From positions 352,501 to 416,500 of the forward strand of contig NZ_CP010535.1 in the NCBI RefSeq assembly GCF_001430825.1: a stretch of DNA of 64,000 nt, written 5' to 3'. A program made the position numbers and the translations under genes. This stretch comes from Sediminicola sp. YIK13 (GTDB lineage: Bacteria; Bacteroidota; Bacteroidia; Flavobacteriales; Flavobacteriaceae). Shown here piece after piece: positions 1-8,662 of this stretch (its first letter is position 1; each line of letters opens with the position of its first letter). The notes under the pieces were generated by a model that made no database searches, had not been told where the DNA came from, and saw nothing but the letters and a program-made list of their open reading frames with translations.

Positions 1-66
1 AATATGGCACTTTTTTGTTTTGGGTGGTGCCATAAGCCATTGGCTATTTATTTATATAGATGTAAT

Positions 67-495
67 CTAACTAATTAGAATGTCTTTGTACTCTTCAAAA
101 AAGGCTTCAAATTGTAGCATATGTTCATTCAAAAAGACCATGGTCTCTTGCCAACTATCCTTGTTGTGGATAGATACTCCCTCTAGAACCATATAGATTC
201 TTGATATTTCTTTTTGATTTTCCAAGACATAGGAATCATTGAAAATAGCTCCTGGTAGAAATTCTTCAATCAGAATGGATTTTAAGGAAAGTAGTTTTTC
301 CCAAAGTTCAATTCGTTTTTCTAAATCATGGTGATCCAAATCCAACGAAACCATGGCGGTTTTGGTATCAAAATGGAATTTAAAGGAGAAATCTTTAACT
401 GTTGTATTGTACAGGATCCATTTTCTAGGAAAGGATTTTCCAAAGGATATCCAAAAGTCCTCCCGCAATTTTCGTGATGCTTCCTTGCTGAACAT
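67..495 (-). CDS. DUF4268 domain-containing protein
   Basis: A 142-residue soluble protein with no signal peptide or membrane segment. Its order of aromatic-rich strands and helices (WISFGKSFPRKW near the N-terminus, an FNDSYVLENQKE stretch in the middle) fits the small standalone DUF4268 proteins of Bacteroidota; the family's function is unknown. The start codon directly abuts the stop codon of the upstream ZIP transporter gene on the same strand, so the two are probably co-transcribed and translationally coupled. I infer no metal-related role beyond this linkage. Family assignment is from recall, not a search. Confidence 0.75.
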   Translation of the reverse strand: MFSKEASRKLREDFWISFGKSFPRKWILYNTTVKDFSFKFHFDTKTAMVSLDLDHHDLEKRIELWEKLLSLKSILIEEFLPGAIFNDSYVLENQKEISRIYMVLEGVSIHNKDSWQETMVFLNEHMLQFEAFFEEYKDILIS

Positions 496-1167
496 TTATA
501 AGAGATAGGCTATGGCGATCCCAAAGATGATCACCACTAATTTTCGTAAATTAAACTTATGCCCCTCCGAGCTTTCAAAGAGGATGACGGTAGAGATATG
601 GAGAAACACCCCAATAACCACAGCTGTAATTGGCGCATAGTACTGTTCTATGATCGGCAAATTGGCCGCCAATAGACTTCCCAATGGGGTCATTATGGCA
701 AACAACACTATAAAAAATACCGCATTGCGCAGTTTGATCTTCGAATTGATAAAAAATATACTGAGAATAATGGCAATGGGAACTTTGTGTACCAGGATGC
801 CATAAAGTATTGTTTGGTGTTTCTCAATGGGGATTCCTTCCAATAGGGAATGAAGGGAAAGACTAATGAATAATAGCCATGGAAAGTTTGTTTTTTCCGT
901 GTCCAAATGAACATGTCCGTGTTCTGCACCCTTGGAGAAAAACTCCAGAAATATTTGAAATAGAATTCCGAGCATCACACAGAGGCCAATTGTTTTTGGG
1001 TCGGAATTTTCGTAGACTTCTGGAAACAATTCAAAAACCGTAAGGGCTAAAAGAAAGGCCCCGCTAAATGCCAAAACTAATTTGAAGGCTTCCTTGTTTT
1101 TTGGTTTTACCATTAGAACAAAGGCAAAACTTAATAATACCGCTAGAATGGGTAATAAATAGATCAT
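496..1167 (-). CDS. ZIP family metal transporter
   Basis: A 223-residue integral membrane protein with about seven to eight hydrophobic helices. It has the ZIP hallmarks: a histidine-bearing loop after the third helix (HGHVH, about residue 83), a helix with HSLLEGIP and the next helix with HKVPIA, which in ZIP proteins form the intramembrane metal site. The family moves zinc, iron or other divalent cations into the cytoplasm; substrate cannot be read here. It is the first gene of a two-gene unit with the DUF4268 gene and is divergent from the THUMP methyltransferase gene, with about 90 bp between them for both promoters. Confidence 0.85.
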   Translation of the reverse strand: MIYLLPILAVLLSFAFVLMVKPKNKEAFKLVLAFSGAFLLALTVFELFPEVYENSDPKTIGLCVMLGILFQIFLEFFSKGAEHGHVHLDTEKTNFPWLLFISLSLHSLLEGIPIEKHQTILYGILVHKVPIAIILSIFFINSKIKLRNAVFFIVLFAIMTPLGSLLAANLPIIEQYYAPITAVVIGVFLHISTVILFESSEGHKFNLRKLVVIIFGIAIAYLL

Positions 1168-1228
1168 GTAAAATTGGTTAATGCTCGGTACTATTTAATT
1201 GTACAGTGTAATTGGGGTAAAATTAATG

Positions 1229-1236
1229 TATTTTTG
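1229..1236 (+). promoter_or_regulatory. -7 promoter box (TATTTTTG) of the THUMP methyltransferase gene
   Basis: TATTTTTG matches the Bacteroidota -7 consensus TAnnTTTG and lies 20 nt before the ATG. No convincing TTTG -33 box is at the usual spacing. Confidence 0.5.
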
Positions 1237-1256
1237 CGGTATTCTTTAAAGTAAGT

Positions 1257-2420
1257 ATGGACAATAATTTTAAAATGGTAGCCAAAACCTTATTTGGTTT
1301 TGAGGAGATATTAGCAAAGGAATTGCGCAATCTTGGCGCAGCAAATGTAGAGGAAGGAGTTAGAAGCGTTTCTTTTGAAGGCGATAAAGGTTTTATGTAC
1401 AAAGCCAACCTTTGTCTAAGGACCGCAATAAAAATTGTGAAGCCGGTGCATTCTTTTTCAGTAGTTGACGAGAACGACCTTTATAAGAAAATATATCGAA
1501 TGGATTGGAGTGAATACCTTTCGGCGGACACTACTTTTGCCATTGACACTACAATCAATTCAGAGAATTTTACACACTCCCTTTACGTTTCACAAAAAGT
1601 TAAGGATGCTATTGTGGATAAATTTCGAGATACGGATGGTCGTAGGCCAGATGTGGATATAAAATTCCCGGATGTTCGTTTAAATATTCATATACAAAAA
1701 GAACATTGTAACGTTTCCATGGATACCTCAGGAAGATCCCTACACCAAAGAGGATATCGTACGGCCACCAATATAGCTCCGATAAATGAAGTTTTGGCCG
1801 CGGGCTTGCTGCTTTTAAGTGGCTGGGACGGACAATGTGATTTTCTGGATCCTATGTGTGGGAGTGGTACTTTTTTAACGGAAGCCGCCATGATTGCCTG
1901 TAACATTCCGGCAAATATCAATAGAAAGGAATTTGCCTTTGAAAAATGGTCAGATTTTGACGAAGAGCTTTTTGAAAAGATAGTGGATGTCAGTCTAAAT
2001 AAGACAAGGGAGTTCCATTTTAAAATCGTTGGGTATGATAAGGCACCTTCGGCTGTGGCCAAGGCAAAGGATAACGTTAAGAATGCCAACTTATCGGAGT
2101 ACATTACCATTGATAGAATGAACTTTTTTGAGACGGATAAGTTTACAGAAAAACACTTACATATGGTATTCAACCCTCCATATGGAGAGCGATTGGATAT
2201 TGAAATGGAAAGTTTCTATGCTTCCATAGGAGATACGCTAAAACAAAAATATCCAGGAACAGACGCCTGGTTCATTACTTCCAATTTGGAGGCATTAAAG
2301 TTTGTAGGATTGAGGCCATCAAGAAAAATAAAGGTTTTCAACAGCCATTTGGAATCAAAGTTGGTGAAGTATGTCATGTATGAAGGAAGTAAAAAAGCCA
2401 AATTCAATCAACCTTCCTAG
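1257..2420 (+). CDS. THUMP-domain class I SAM-dependent RNA methyltransferase (RlmL/YpsC-type)
   Basis: A 387-residue cytoplasmic enzyme of the COG0116 family, which methylates guanine N2 in 23S rRNA. The N-terminal 160 residues form the ferredoxin-like plus THUMP RNA-binding unit. The Rossmann domain follows, with the SAM motif DPMCGSGTFLTEA starting at Asp198 and the catalytic NPPY motif at 306-309. It is the length of the single-domain family members; E. coli RlmL is fused to a second methyltransferase (RlmK) that is absent here. The exact target base cannot be told from sequence. A small membrane protein gene starts 3 nt after the stop. Confidence 0.88.
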   Translation: MDNNFKMVAKTLFGFEEILAKELRNLGAANVEEGVRSVSFEGDKGFMYKANLCLRTAIKIVKPVHSFSVVDENDLYKKIYRMDWSEYLSADTTFAIDTTINSENFTHSLYVSQKVKDAIVDKFRDTDGRRPDVDIKFPDVRLNIHIQKEHCNVSMDTSGRSLHQRGYRTATNIAPINEVLAAGLLLLSGWDGQCDFLDPMCGSGTFLTEAAMIACNIPANINRKEFAFEKWSDFDEELFEKIVDVSLNKTREFHFKIVGYDKAPSAVAKAKDNVKNANLSEYITIDRMNFFETDKFTEKHLHMVFNPPYGERLDIEMESFYASIGDTLKQKYPGTDAWFITSNLEALKFVGLRPSRKIKVFNSHLESKLVKYVMYEGSKKAKFNQPS

Positions 2421-2423
2421 TAT

Positions 2424-2654
2424 ATGAAACCAAAGTTTAAGGCCTTTCTTTTCAATTTTATTGGGTTTGCTGTCCTTTTTGTAATTATCAGGACCATCAT
2501 GTGGTTTCTGTTGTCGAGCGACAGTATTTTTTTGGCAATAGTTGCAGCTGTATTGGCTTCTGTCCTGTCGCCGAAATTTGCTGTTTCCAGGACTAAAGAA
2601 GGAGAAAAACTGTTTATGAAATGGGTGTTTATAAAAGGGCTAAAGGAAATTTGA
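2424..2654 (+). CDS. Small two-helix membrane protein
   Basis: A 76-residue protein I do not recognise as a named family. Two hydrophobic segments (about residues 8-28 and 34-50) flank a short polar turn, and the C-terminus is basic and probably cytoplasmic. It starts 3 nt after the methyltransferase stop codon, so it is very likely translated from the same mRNA. Its stop codon is 1 nt from that of the convergent DUF6048 gene. The operon position and clean hydrophobic pattern support a real gene; function unknown. Confidence 0.7.
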   Translation: MKPKFKAFLFNFIGFAVLFVIIRTIMWFLLSSDSIFLAIVAAVLASVLSPKFAVSRTKEGEKLFMKWVFIKGLKEI

Positions 2655-2655
2655 T

Positions 2656-3402
2656 CTATTTTTCAACTTCTTTCTTTGTCGCCTTTTTTGCCTTTTTGTA
2701 AAGCGGGATAAAATAGGATATGGAATAGTTGTAACTGGCACCAAAGTTACTGCCATCGGTAACCTTATTAAATCCAGGTATCCACAGGGTTGGAAATTCG
2801 TCGGATTGTTTTTGGGTGACCAAAAAGTCCAAACGTACGCTTGCCCCCAAGTAGATATTGGCAAATAACTCCACTTTTGTTCCAAATACTAGTTCTAACC
2901 ATGATGCATTTAAGCCACTGAATTCTCGACCGGGTGATTGGCCATCGGCAAAACCGTCTGCGTTCCAATATCTATTACTGTCAAAAACGGAGTAATCGTT
3001 CAAAGTTTGGCTGAAAGTGCTTACAGCATACCTGCCACCCAAAAAGATTGTATTGTCCATCCCATACCAGTTCTGGTAGGTATTGTAATCTACCCCTGCT
3101 TTTATATAACTACCAGAAGAAGTGAAATTATATAGATCTTCCTGCTTGGTTCGGTCTTCATTACCTAGTTCTGCTGCAAGGAATAGTTTTTGGGTCAATC
3201 TGTAATCGCCCACGAGTTCCAGTCCCGTATAATCATCATTGAAAAAAGACAGTGCCAATTTACTGAGGTCAGCCCCTACACGAAGGCCATAGGACTCCTT
3301 TTTAACTACGGTGTCCTTTGGTTGTAGGTCAATGGATTTACTCTGAGAGTGCCCTGCAATAAAGCCCAAAAGGAAGAAAACACTAATGAAATATCTTAAC
3401 AT
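2656..3402 (-). CDS. DUF6048 family outer-membrane-like protein
   Basis: A 248-residue exported protein. I place the start at the ATG giving MLRYFISVFFLLG, a clean signal peptide ending near GHSQS; an in-frame ATG 36 nt upstream would put an implausible polar stretch first. After the signal the protein is rich in alternating aromatic/polar strands (for example YRLTQKLFLAAELG), which suggests a beta-barrel. It is last in an rlmD-DUF6452-DUF6048 operon, an arrangement I recall from other flavobacteria. Its 5' end overlaps the 3' end of the DUF6452 gene by 20 nt. Function unknown. Confidence 0.75.
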   Translation of the reverse strand: MLRYFISVFFLLGFIAGHSQSKSIDLQPKDTVVKKESYGLRVGADLSKLALSFFNDDYTGLELVGDYRLTQKLFLAAELGNEDRTKQEDLYNFTSSGSYIKAGVDYNTYQNWYGMDNTIFLGGRYAVSTFSQTLNDYSVFDSNRYWNADGFADGQSPGREFSGLNASWLELVFGTKVELFANIYLGASVRLDFLVTQKQSDEFPTLWIPGFNKVTDGSNFGASYNYSISYFIPLYKKAKKATKKEVEK

Positions 3403-3889
3403 GGGCTGTAGCTTGATCGTTAATAGTGGTTTGGACAACTTCTATTTCTTTTATCCAGTTATCTGTATCTGAAGTTAGCGTTCCATTTAGGCTGGCGTAA
3501 TTCGCTATAAAACCACAGGCACGTGATACGAAAACTTCTTTGGTTTCATAATTAAAGGTAACAACATCTGCATTTCCAGTTTCCTCATTGGAGCTATTGG
3601 AGGCTGAATTTGATATGAATACGAATGAGGTGGTTGGACTATTGATCCGTAAAGGTAGTTCTACTAGATCCAGGTCGGTTCTGTCTGGCACGGTATTGAC
3701 GGTAAACTCTTGATCGATACCGGCCACCCTCAATTTTGTCACTCTTTTGACCGTTGCAGTATCGTTGATATCGTAAAAACCTACAACCAAGAGGGGAGTA
3801 TCCCCATCTACACAAATATCATCTTTCTCACAGGCGGAAAAAGAAATGATTATCATTAGAATAGCGCCAATGGCCAGTATTTTTTTCAT
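3383..3889 (-). CDS. DUF6452 family lipoprotein
   Basis: A 168-residue predicted lipoprotein. From the ATG chosen (MKKILAIGAI) there is a basic n-region, a hydrophobic core and a lipobox ending in FSAC, followed by acidic residues. An alternative ATG two codons earlier is possible. The mature part has no catalytic motif I recognise and matches the DUF6452 group of Bacteroidota. It sits 25-30 nt after rlmD and overlaps the DUF6048 gene, so the three probably share a transcript. Role unknown; probably periplasmic face of the envelope. Confidence 0.78.
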   Translation of the reverse strand: MKKILAIGAILMIIISFSACEKDDICVDGDTPLLVVGFYDINDTATVKRVTKLRVAGIDQEFTVNTVPDRTDLDLVELPLRINSPTTSFVFISNSASNSSNEETGNADVVTFNYETKEVFVSRACGFIANYASLNGTLTSDTDNWIKEIEVVQTTINDQATAHVKIFH

Positions 3890-3920
3890 GAACAAAATTG
3901 AATAGTTCTACAACCAGTGG

Positions 3921-5333
3921 TTAGGTTCTTTTTTCCAAAAGTACAACATTTTCCACATGGTGTGTTTGCGGAAACATATCTACAGGTTGTAATTTGGTGA
4001 TTTTGTAAAGGTCTTTCATCAATTCCAGATCCCTCGCCTGTGTGGCACTGTTACAACTTACATAAACCACCTTTTTTGGGGCAATATTCAAAATTTGTTG
4101 CACCACATCCTTATGCATGCCATCCCTTGGGGGATCCGTGATTATTACATCTGGTTTGCCGTTGGCGGCAATAAATCCGGCGTTGAAGATGTTTTTCATA
4201 TCACCTGCAAAAAAGGCAACATTTTCTATATTGTTTAGTTTTGCATTGGCTTTTGCATCTTCAATGGCCACAGGAACTGCCTCTATCCCTACTACTTTCT
4301 TGGCTTGCTTTGCCACGAATTGGGCAATAGTCCCCGTACCGGTGTACAGATCATAAACCAGTTCATCTCCTGTAAGTCCTGCAAACTCCCTGGTTATTTT
4401 ATAAAGTTCGTACGCCTGATCCGAATTGGTTTGATAAAAGGATTTCGCGTTTATCTTAAACTTTAACCCTTCCATTTCTTCAAAGATATGATCACGTCCT
4501 GCATAACATTCAATCTTTTGATCGTAGATCGTATCGTTTTGCTTTTGGTTGATCACATATAACAATGAAGTGATTTCAGGGAAGGTTTCCTTCATAAAAT
4601 CCATCAAAAGTGTCCGTTGTTCCTGGTTATCTTCAAAGAATTGCACCAATACCATGATTTCCCCATTAGAGGAGGTTCTGATCATTAGCGTTCGCAATAA
4701 TCCTTCTTGATTTCTGGGATTAAAAAAAGGAAGCCCGTGTTTATTCGCAAAATCTTTGACTGCCAAGCGTATGGCGTTGGACGGGTCAGCCTGTAAGTGA
4801 CATTTTTTGATGTCCAAAATTTTGTCCCACATTCCTGGTATATGGAAGCCAAGTGCATTTCTGTCCTCTATTTCGTCTTTTGAATTAATTTCATCATACG
4901 TGAGCCATCGGCTATCCGAGAAAGAGAATTCCATTTTGTTCCGGTAAAAATATTGTTTTTCGGAACCTAGGATTGGGGTAATTGTCGGCAATTCTAAATG
5001 CCCAATCCGTATTAAGTTATTTTCTACTTCCTTTTGTTTGTAAAATAATTGGTGCTCATAGGCCATATCTTGCCATTTGCAGCCCCCGCAAACTCCAAAG
5101 TGTTGGCATTCAGGTTTTGTTCTCTTATCGGATAAGGTGTGGAATTTTATAGCGGTACCTTCAAAATAAGCTTTTCTTTTTTTGGTGGTCTGTACATCAA
5201 CTACATCACCTGGAACTGTGTTGGTTAGAAATATTACCCGTCCGTCTGGTGCCTTGCCTATTGTTTTTCCCTTCGCCCCTGCATCTATTACCTGTACATT
5301 TTCGAAGATCTGTCTTTTGTTCTTTTTGCGCAT
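3921..5333 (-). CDS. rlmD: 23S rRNA (uracil-C5) methyltransferase, RlmD/RumA type
   Basis: A 470-residue enzyme making m5U in 23S rRNA with SAM. An N-terminal TRAM-like RNA-binding domain (about residues 10-68) precedes a four-cysteine iron-sulfur site: Cys76, Cys82, Cys85 and Cys178. The SAM fold follows, with DLYTGTGTIAQF and the ITDPPRDGMH motif. The catalytic nucleophile is Cys427 in YVSCNS. All key residues are present and length is normal. Specificity for U1939 rather than another uridine (RlmC/TrmA relatives) is inferred from the TRAM domain and cluster. It heads the operon with the DUF6452 and DUF6048 genes. Confidence 0.92.
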   Translation of the reverse strand: MRKKNKRQIFENVQVIDAGAKGKTIGKAPDGRVIFLTNTVPGDVVDVQTTKKRKAYFEGTAIKFHTLSDKRTKPECQHFGVCGGCKWQDMAYEHQLFYKQKEVENNLIRIGHLELPTITPILGSEKQYFYRNKMEFSFSDSRWLTYDEINSKDEIEDRNALGFHIPGMWDKILDIKKCHLQADPSNAIRLAVKDFANKHGLPFFNPRNQEGLLRTLMIRTSSNGEIMVLVQFFEDNQEQRTLLMDFMKETFPEITSLLYVINQKQNDTIYDQKIECYAGRDHIFEEMEGLKFKINAKSFYQTNSDQAYELYKITREFAGLTGDELVYDLYTGTGTIAQFVAKQAKKVVGIEAVPVAIEDAKANAKLNNIENVAFFAGDMKNIFNAGFIAANGKPDVIITDPPRDGMHKDVVQQILNIAPKKVVYVSCNSATQARDLELMKDLYKITKLQPVDMFPQTHHVENVVLLEKRT

Positions 5334-5337
5334 GTGG

Positions 5338-5345
5338 CAAAAGTA
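5338..5345 (-). promoter_or_regulatory. -7 promoter box (TACTTTTG) of rlmD
   Basis: On the minus strand TACTTTTG matches TAnnTTTG and ends only 4 nt before the rlmD ATG, so the mRNA would be leaderless or nearly so. Confidence 0.5.
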
Positions 5346-5737
5346 AAATCTTTTTACAAAACTATGGGGACCACGGACCTAAAATCTATCTAAAGTTTTA
5401 GGGGTATTTGTATTCTTAGTGGTATTAGTAAGGCTAGAATTTAACCTATTGATTTTTGAATTTCCTTTAAATCACAGATACACGAATAAATATGTATTTT
5501 TTAGGAATATTTTTATTGGAATTTAAAAGGGAAGGCAAATTTTCCCCTGGGCATTAATCTATTTGCATTAAAAAGGGTGTTGGACAAATACGCCCAATAA
5601 ATTAAGGGGTTTGGGGTATAACAAAGCGTTAATATACTTTATAATCCCCATAATTATTTGTAATTTGCAGCCACTTCATAGGATGATTTCTCTCCTTAAG
5701 CAGGAATCATATAAGTTTTATTTAAAAAGTAGAAATC
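5346..5737. other. AT-rich divergent intergenic region, rlmD/rocD
   Basis: About 390 bp between the divergent rlmD and rocD genes. It is AT-rich and I see no ORF with coding character, no RNA gene, no strong hairpin and no perfect TAnnTTTG box on the rocD side (TAATTTG around 5659 is one base short). It presumably holds the rocD promoter and leader. Confidence 0.5.
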
Positions 5738-7024
5738 ATGTCAGTTTTAGAACGATTAACTTCTGAGGACGCCATAGCAATGGAGAATGAGTACGGAGCA
5801 CATAATTACCATCCATTACCTGTTGTATTAAGTAGGGGTGAAGGTGTTTATGTGTGGGATGTTGAGGGTAAGAAATATTACGATTTCCTCTCTGCCTATT
5901 CCGCAGTAAACCAAGGGCATTGCCATCCGAAAATTGTTGGAGCCATGGTAAAACAGGCGCAAACATTAACATTAACATCAAGGGCATTTTATAATGATAT
6001 GCTCGGGAAGTTTGAGAAATACGCATCGGAAACCTTCGGATTCGATAAACTGTTGCCTATGAACACAGGTGCCGAGGCTGTAGAAACTGCGCTGAAGATC
6101 TGTAGAAAATGGGCTTATGAGAAAAAAGGGATTCCTGAAAATGAAGCTGAAATAGTTGTTTGTGAGAACAATTTTCACGGGCGTACCACAACAATCATCT
6201 CTTTTTCCAATGATGAAGTGGCAAGAAAACATTTTGGACCATACACTAAAGGATTCATCAAAATAGAGTACGATAATTTACAGGCCTTGGAAACGGTCTT
6301 GAAAACCAATAAAAATATTGCAGGATTCCTCGTGGAACCAATTCAGGGTGAAGCCGGGGTTTTTGTCCCTTCTGAGGGATATTTAGCCAAAGCAAAGGCC
6401 TTGTGCGAGGAACACAATGTACTTTTTATTGCTGATGAAGTTCAGACTGGAATAGCCAGAACGGGAAGGTTATTGGCGACTTGTGGTAACTGTACTTGCG
6501 CTGATAAGCACTGCAGTGGAACACCAGAAGTAAAACCAGATATTCTAATTTTGGGAAAAGCTCTTTCTGGAGGAGCCTACCCCGTCTCTGGAGTATTGGC
6601 AAATGATAATATAATGGGAGTTATTAGACCTGGCAACCATGGAAGTACCTTCGGAGGTAACCCAGTAGCGGCTGCAGTTGGGATGGCCGCATTGGAAGTT
6701 ATAAAAGATGAGAATCTCGCGCAAAATGCTTTTGATCTTGGTGAGTTGTTCCGTGAAGAATTGAACAAATTCATTCCAAATTGCTCTTTGGTAAATGCTG
6801 TTAGGGGTAAAGGTCTATTGAATGCTATTCTGATCAATGATACAGAAGACAGTTCAACCGCATGGGACATTTGTATGGCCCTAAAAGAAAACGGACTTTT
6901 GGCAAAACCAACACATGGTAACATCATCCGTTTTGCACCACCTTTGGTTATGACCAAGGAACAGTTATTGGAATGTGTATCCATTATAACCACTACCTTG
7001 ACAAATTTTGAAAGTGAATTATAA
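5738..7024 (+). CDS. rocD: Ornithine--oxo-acid transaminase
   Basis: A 428-residue PLP enzyme of the class III aminotransferases. It converts ornithine and 2-oxoglutarate to glutamate semialdehyde and glutamate, linking arginine breakdown to proline and glutamate. The PLP-contacting Asp233 lies in DEVQTG and the Schiff-base lysine is Lys274 in LGKALSGG; NTGAEAVE and HGSTFGGNP are typical of the ornithine group. Between residues 249 and 259 is a cysteine-rich insert (Cys249, 252, 254, 259) not found in the Bacillus or human enzymes. The gene stands alone and is followed by its own terminator. Confidence 0.93.
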   Translation: MSVLERLTSEDAIAMENEYGAHNYHPLPVVLSRGEGVYVWDVEGKKYYDFLSAYSAVNQGHCHPKIVGAMVKQAQTLTLTSRAFYNDMLGKFEKYASETFGFDKLLPMNTGAEAVETALKICRKWAYEKKGIPENEAEIVVCENNFHGRTTTIISFSNDEVARKHFGPYTKGFIKIEYDNLQALETVLKTNKNIAGFLVEPIQGEAGVFVPSEGYLAKAKALCEEHNVLFIADEVQTGIARTGRLLATCGNCTCADKHCSGTPEVKPDILILGKALSGGAYPVSGVLANDNIMGVIRPGNHGSTFGGNPVAAAVGMAALEVIKDENLAQNAFDLGELFREELNKFIPNCSLVNAVRGKGLLNAILINDTEDSSTAWDICMALKENGLLAKPTHGNIIRFAPPLVMTKEQLLECVSIITTTLTNFESEL

Positions 7025-7037
7025 GTAATTAGGAATT

Positions 7038-7072
7038 AAAAAGCCACTCTTCTTCGGAACAGCGGCTTTTTT
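7038..7072 (+). terminator. Intrinsic terminator of rocD
   Basis: AAAAAGCC pairs with GGCTTTTT across an 18-nt loop that can pair further (CT/AG), followed by a T-run. It starts 13 nt after the rocD stop. Confidence 0.8.
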
Positions 7073-7132
7073 ATTTTTATACTGACATTCAATTGAAGCT
7101 TAGGTAATTTACCCAACCTCTTGAATACGCTA

Positions 7133-8464
7133 TTAAAAAGCTGAAGAGAGGTCTCCTCTTGACCTAGATCTTTTTAATTGTCTCTGTATTTTCTTAATAG
7201 CAGATTCGATCGATTTTTCAGGTTCTATGATATTGTACTCCCCCCAAAAATCCGGATCGGAAAAGCCACTGGCCTCATCACTTAAGATGATACGGGACTT
7301 CATTTTTTCCCTTGCTTTTAAATTGGCCTTTTCTGTATTTACTTCCCAATCGGTTACGGCCATTTCTGCGGTCATGCTATATACAGAATTGAAAAAACGG
7401 TCGTCCCAATTAATTTTAAATTCCAGCAATACGTTGCTATAGCCGTAATACCACCTTCCATCTTTTTCTCTATAATCTACCCTGTAAGCGACATCTGTTG
7501 GCCATACTTTGGCATTGGCGGGCTTTTTGCGTACAAATAGTTTTGAGGCCTTGTCCGGGTCGGTAATATTTAAGGAATAAATGGCACTTGTGAGTATTTT
7601 GTTTTCAGAATCTATGTACAGTTTCCCTTTGTACAATGGTTCATCAATATAATTGTGCTGTTCAAAATTGACCACAAAGATCAGTCGGTCATTTACCCTG
7701 GTGGACTGATCGAAACTAAAAGAATATTTGGAAATATCCTCATCAGTAAATATATACTCCGGATATTTCATGATATCCACATACAACGTATTGAAAGGCC
7801 CACCTTCCAGTTTAAGGGCAACGGTATCCAATTTGCTGTAATCCGTGCTCTTGCGAGCTTTGTACAGTTGTATTGCATCTCTTTTGGGTGTATTGTATGG
7901 CGCTTTGTAAATGGTGACCACCGCTTCTGAAAGGGATACATTTTTTCTTCTCTTCTTTATGGTCTCCCTGTAAAAAGCAGTCATGATGGTGGGTTCATTA
8001 AAATAGTTCTCTCCTTTTTTAGCCAAAGTTTCACGTACCAGTCCTTCCGCACTTTTGGGTACGGTTAGGTTAACCTCCGATAGTTCAATACTGGCAATGT
8101 CCAAGAGAATTTCATTATTTTCGGGTCGAAGCTCAGTCAATGAAACTAATTTGGTCTTATAACCTAAGAAAGAGATGCTGATATTGCCTTGTACGGTGCT
8201 TTTGGGAATTTTTAGTGAGAATGTACCCTCTGTGTTAGTAACGGTGCTGATATTGGTCCCCTCCAAGCTAAGTGTAGCAAAGACCAAAGGTTTTTTAGAG
8301 TCGCTATCCAAGATTTCTCCACTGTAGGAATTGTAATTCATCTCCTGTTGCTCATCTTGGAAATAAACAGAGGCATAGGAATTATCGTGGATTCCAATAA
8401 AGGACAATACCAGTATTGCCGTTATGAGGTATTTTTTTTGAAAAATAAAGATATTTCTTAACAT
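7133..8464 (-). CDS. Exported protein with CarboxypepD_reg-like N-terminal domain
   Basis: A 443-residue exported protein. After a signal peptide ending near SYASV, residues about 43-130 form a carboxypeptidase-regulatory-like Ig fold (GEILDSDSKKPLVFATLSLEG, then TNTEGTFSL), the module that opens many TonB-dependent receptors and DUF5686 proteins. The rest has no plug/barrel signature and is too short for a TonB receptor. It ends in a basic serine/arginine-rich tail. It is downstream of the PepSY and M14 genes on the same strand, separated by about 200 bp that carries a leader hairpin, so it may have its own promoter. Probably an envelope-anchored protein; function unknown. Confidence 0.7.
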   Translation of the reverse strand: MLRNIFIFQKKYLITAILVLSFIGIHDNSYASVYFQDEQQEMNYNSYSGEILDSDSKKPLVFATLSLEGTNISTVTNTEGTFSLKIPKSTVQGNISISFLGYKTKLVSLTELRPENNEILLDIASIELSEVNLTVPKSAEGLVRETLAKKGENYFNEPTIMTAFYRETIKKRRKNVSLSEAVVTIYKAPYNTPKRDAIQLYKARKSTDYSKLDTVALKLEGGPFNTLYVDIMKYPEYIFTDEDISKYSFSFDQSTRVNDRLIFVVNFEQHNYIDEPLYKGKLYIDSENKILTSAIYSLNITDPDKASKLFVRKKPANAKVWPTDVAYRVDYREKDGRWYYGYSNVLLEFKINWDDRFFNSVYSMTAEMAVTDWEVNTEKANLKAREKMKSRIILSDEASGFSDPDFWGEYNIIEPEKSIESAIKKIQRQLKRSRSRGDLSSAF

Positions 8465-8486
8465 GAGAGCAATTTTTTATGAGCAG

Positions 8487-8506
8487 TACTCCTTTGGGAA
8501 GGAGTA
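8487..8506 (-). promoter_or_regulatory. Leader hairpin upstream of the CarboxypepD_reg gene
   Basis: TACTCCTT and AAGGAGTA form a perfect 8-bp stem with a 4-nt loop, 22 nt before the gene's ATG on the minus strand. No T-run follows on either strand, so it is not a typical terminator; a role in the 5' UTR is a guess. Confidence 0.4.
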
Positions 8507-8662
8507 ACATACATACTCTAAGTTAACGAAAATTGACCAAATTTACTATTTTTTCAGTCGATTTCTATACATATATAGACCATAGTATCTGTTGTTTTTT
8601 GGTTTTTTGAAATGTCGCGACTACCTTTTAAAAATAGGTAGAAAAAAATACTAACAATTCTG

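Noticed and set aside
1-66. Inverted repeat ATGGCAC/GTGCCAT at the very start of the window
   Set aside because: It is a 7-bp stem with a 16-nt loop at the cut edge; whether it belongs to a terminator or a gene outside the window cannot be decided.
1688-2173. A 161-codon minus-strand frame inside the THUMP methyltransferase gene
   Set aside because: Shadow of a gene with intact SAM motifs; no independent coding evidence.
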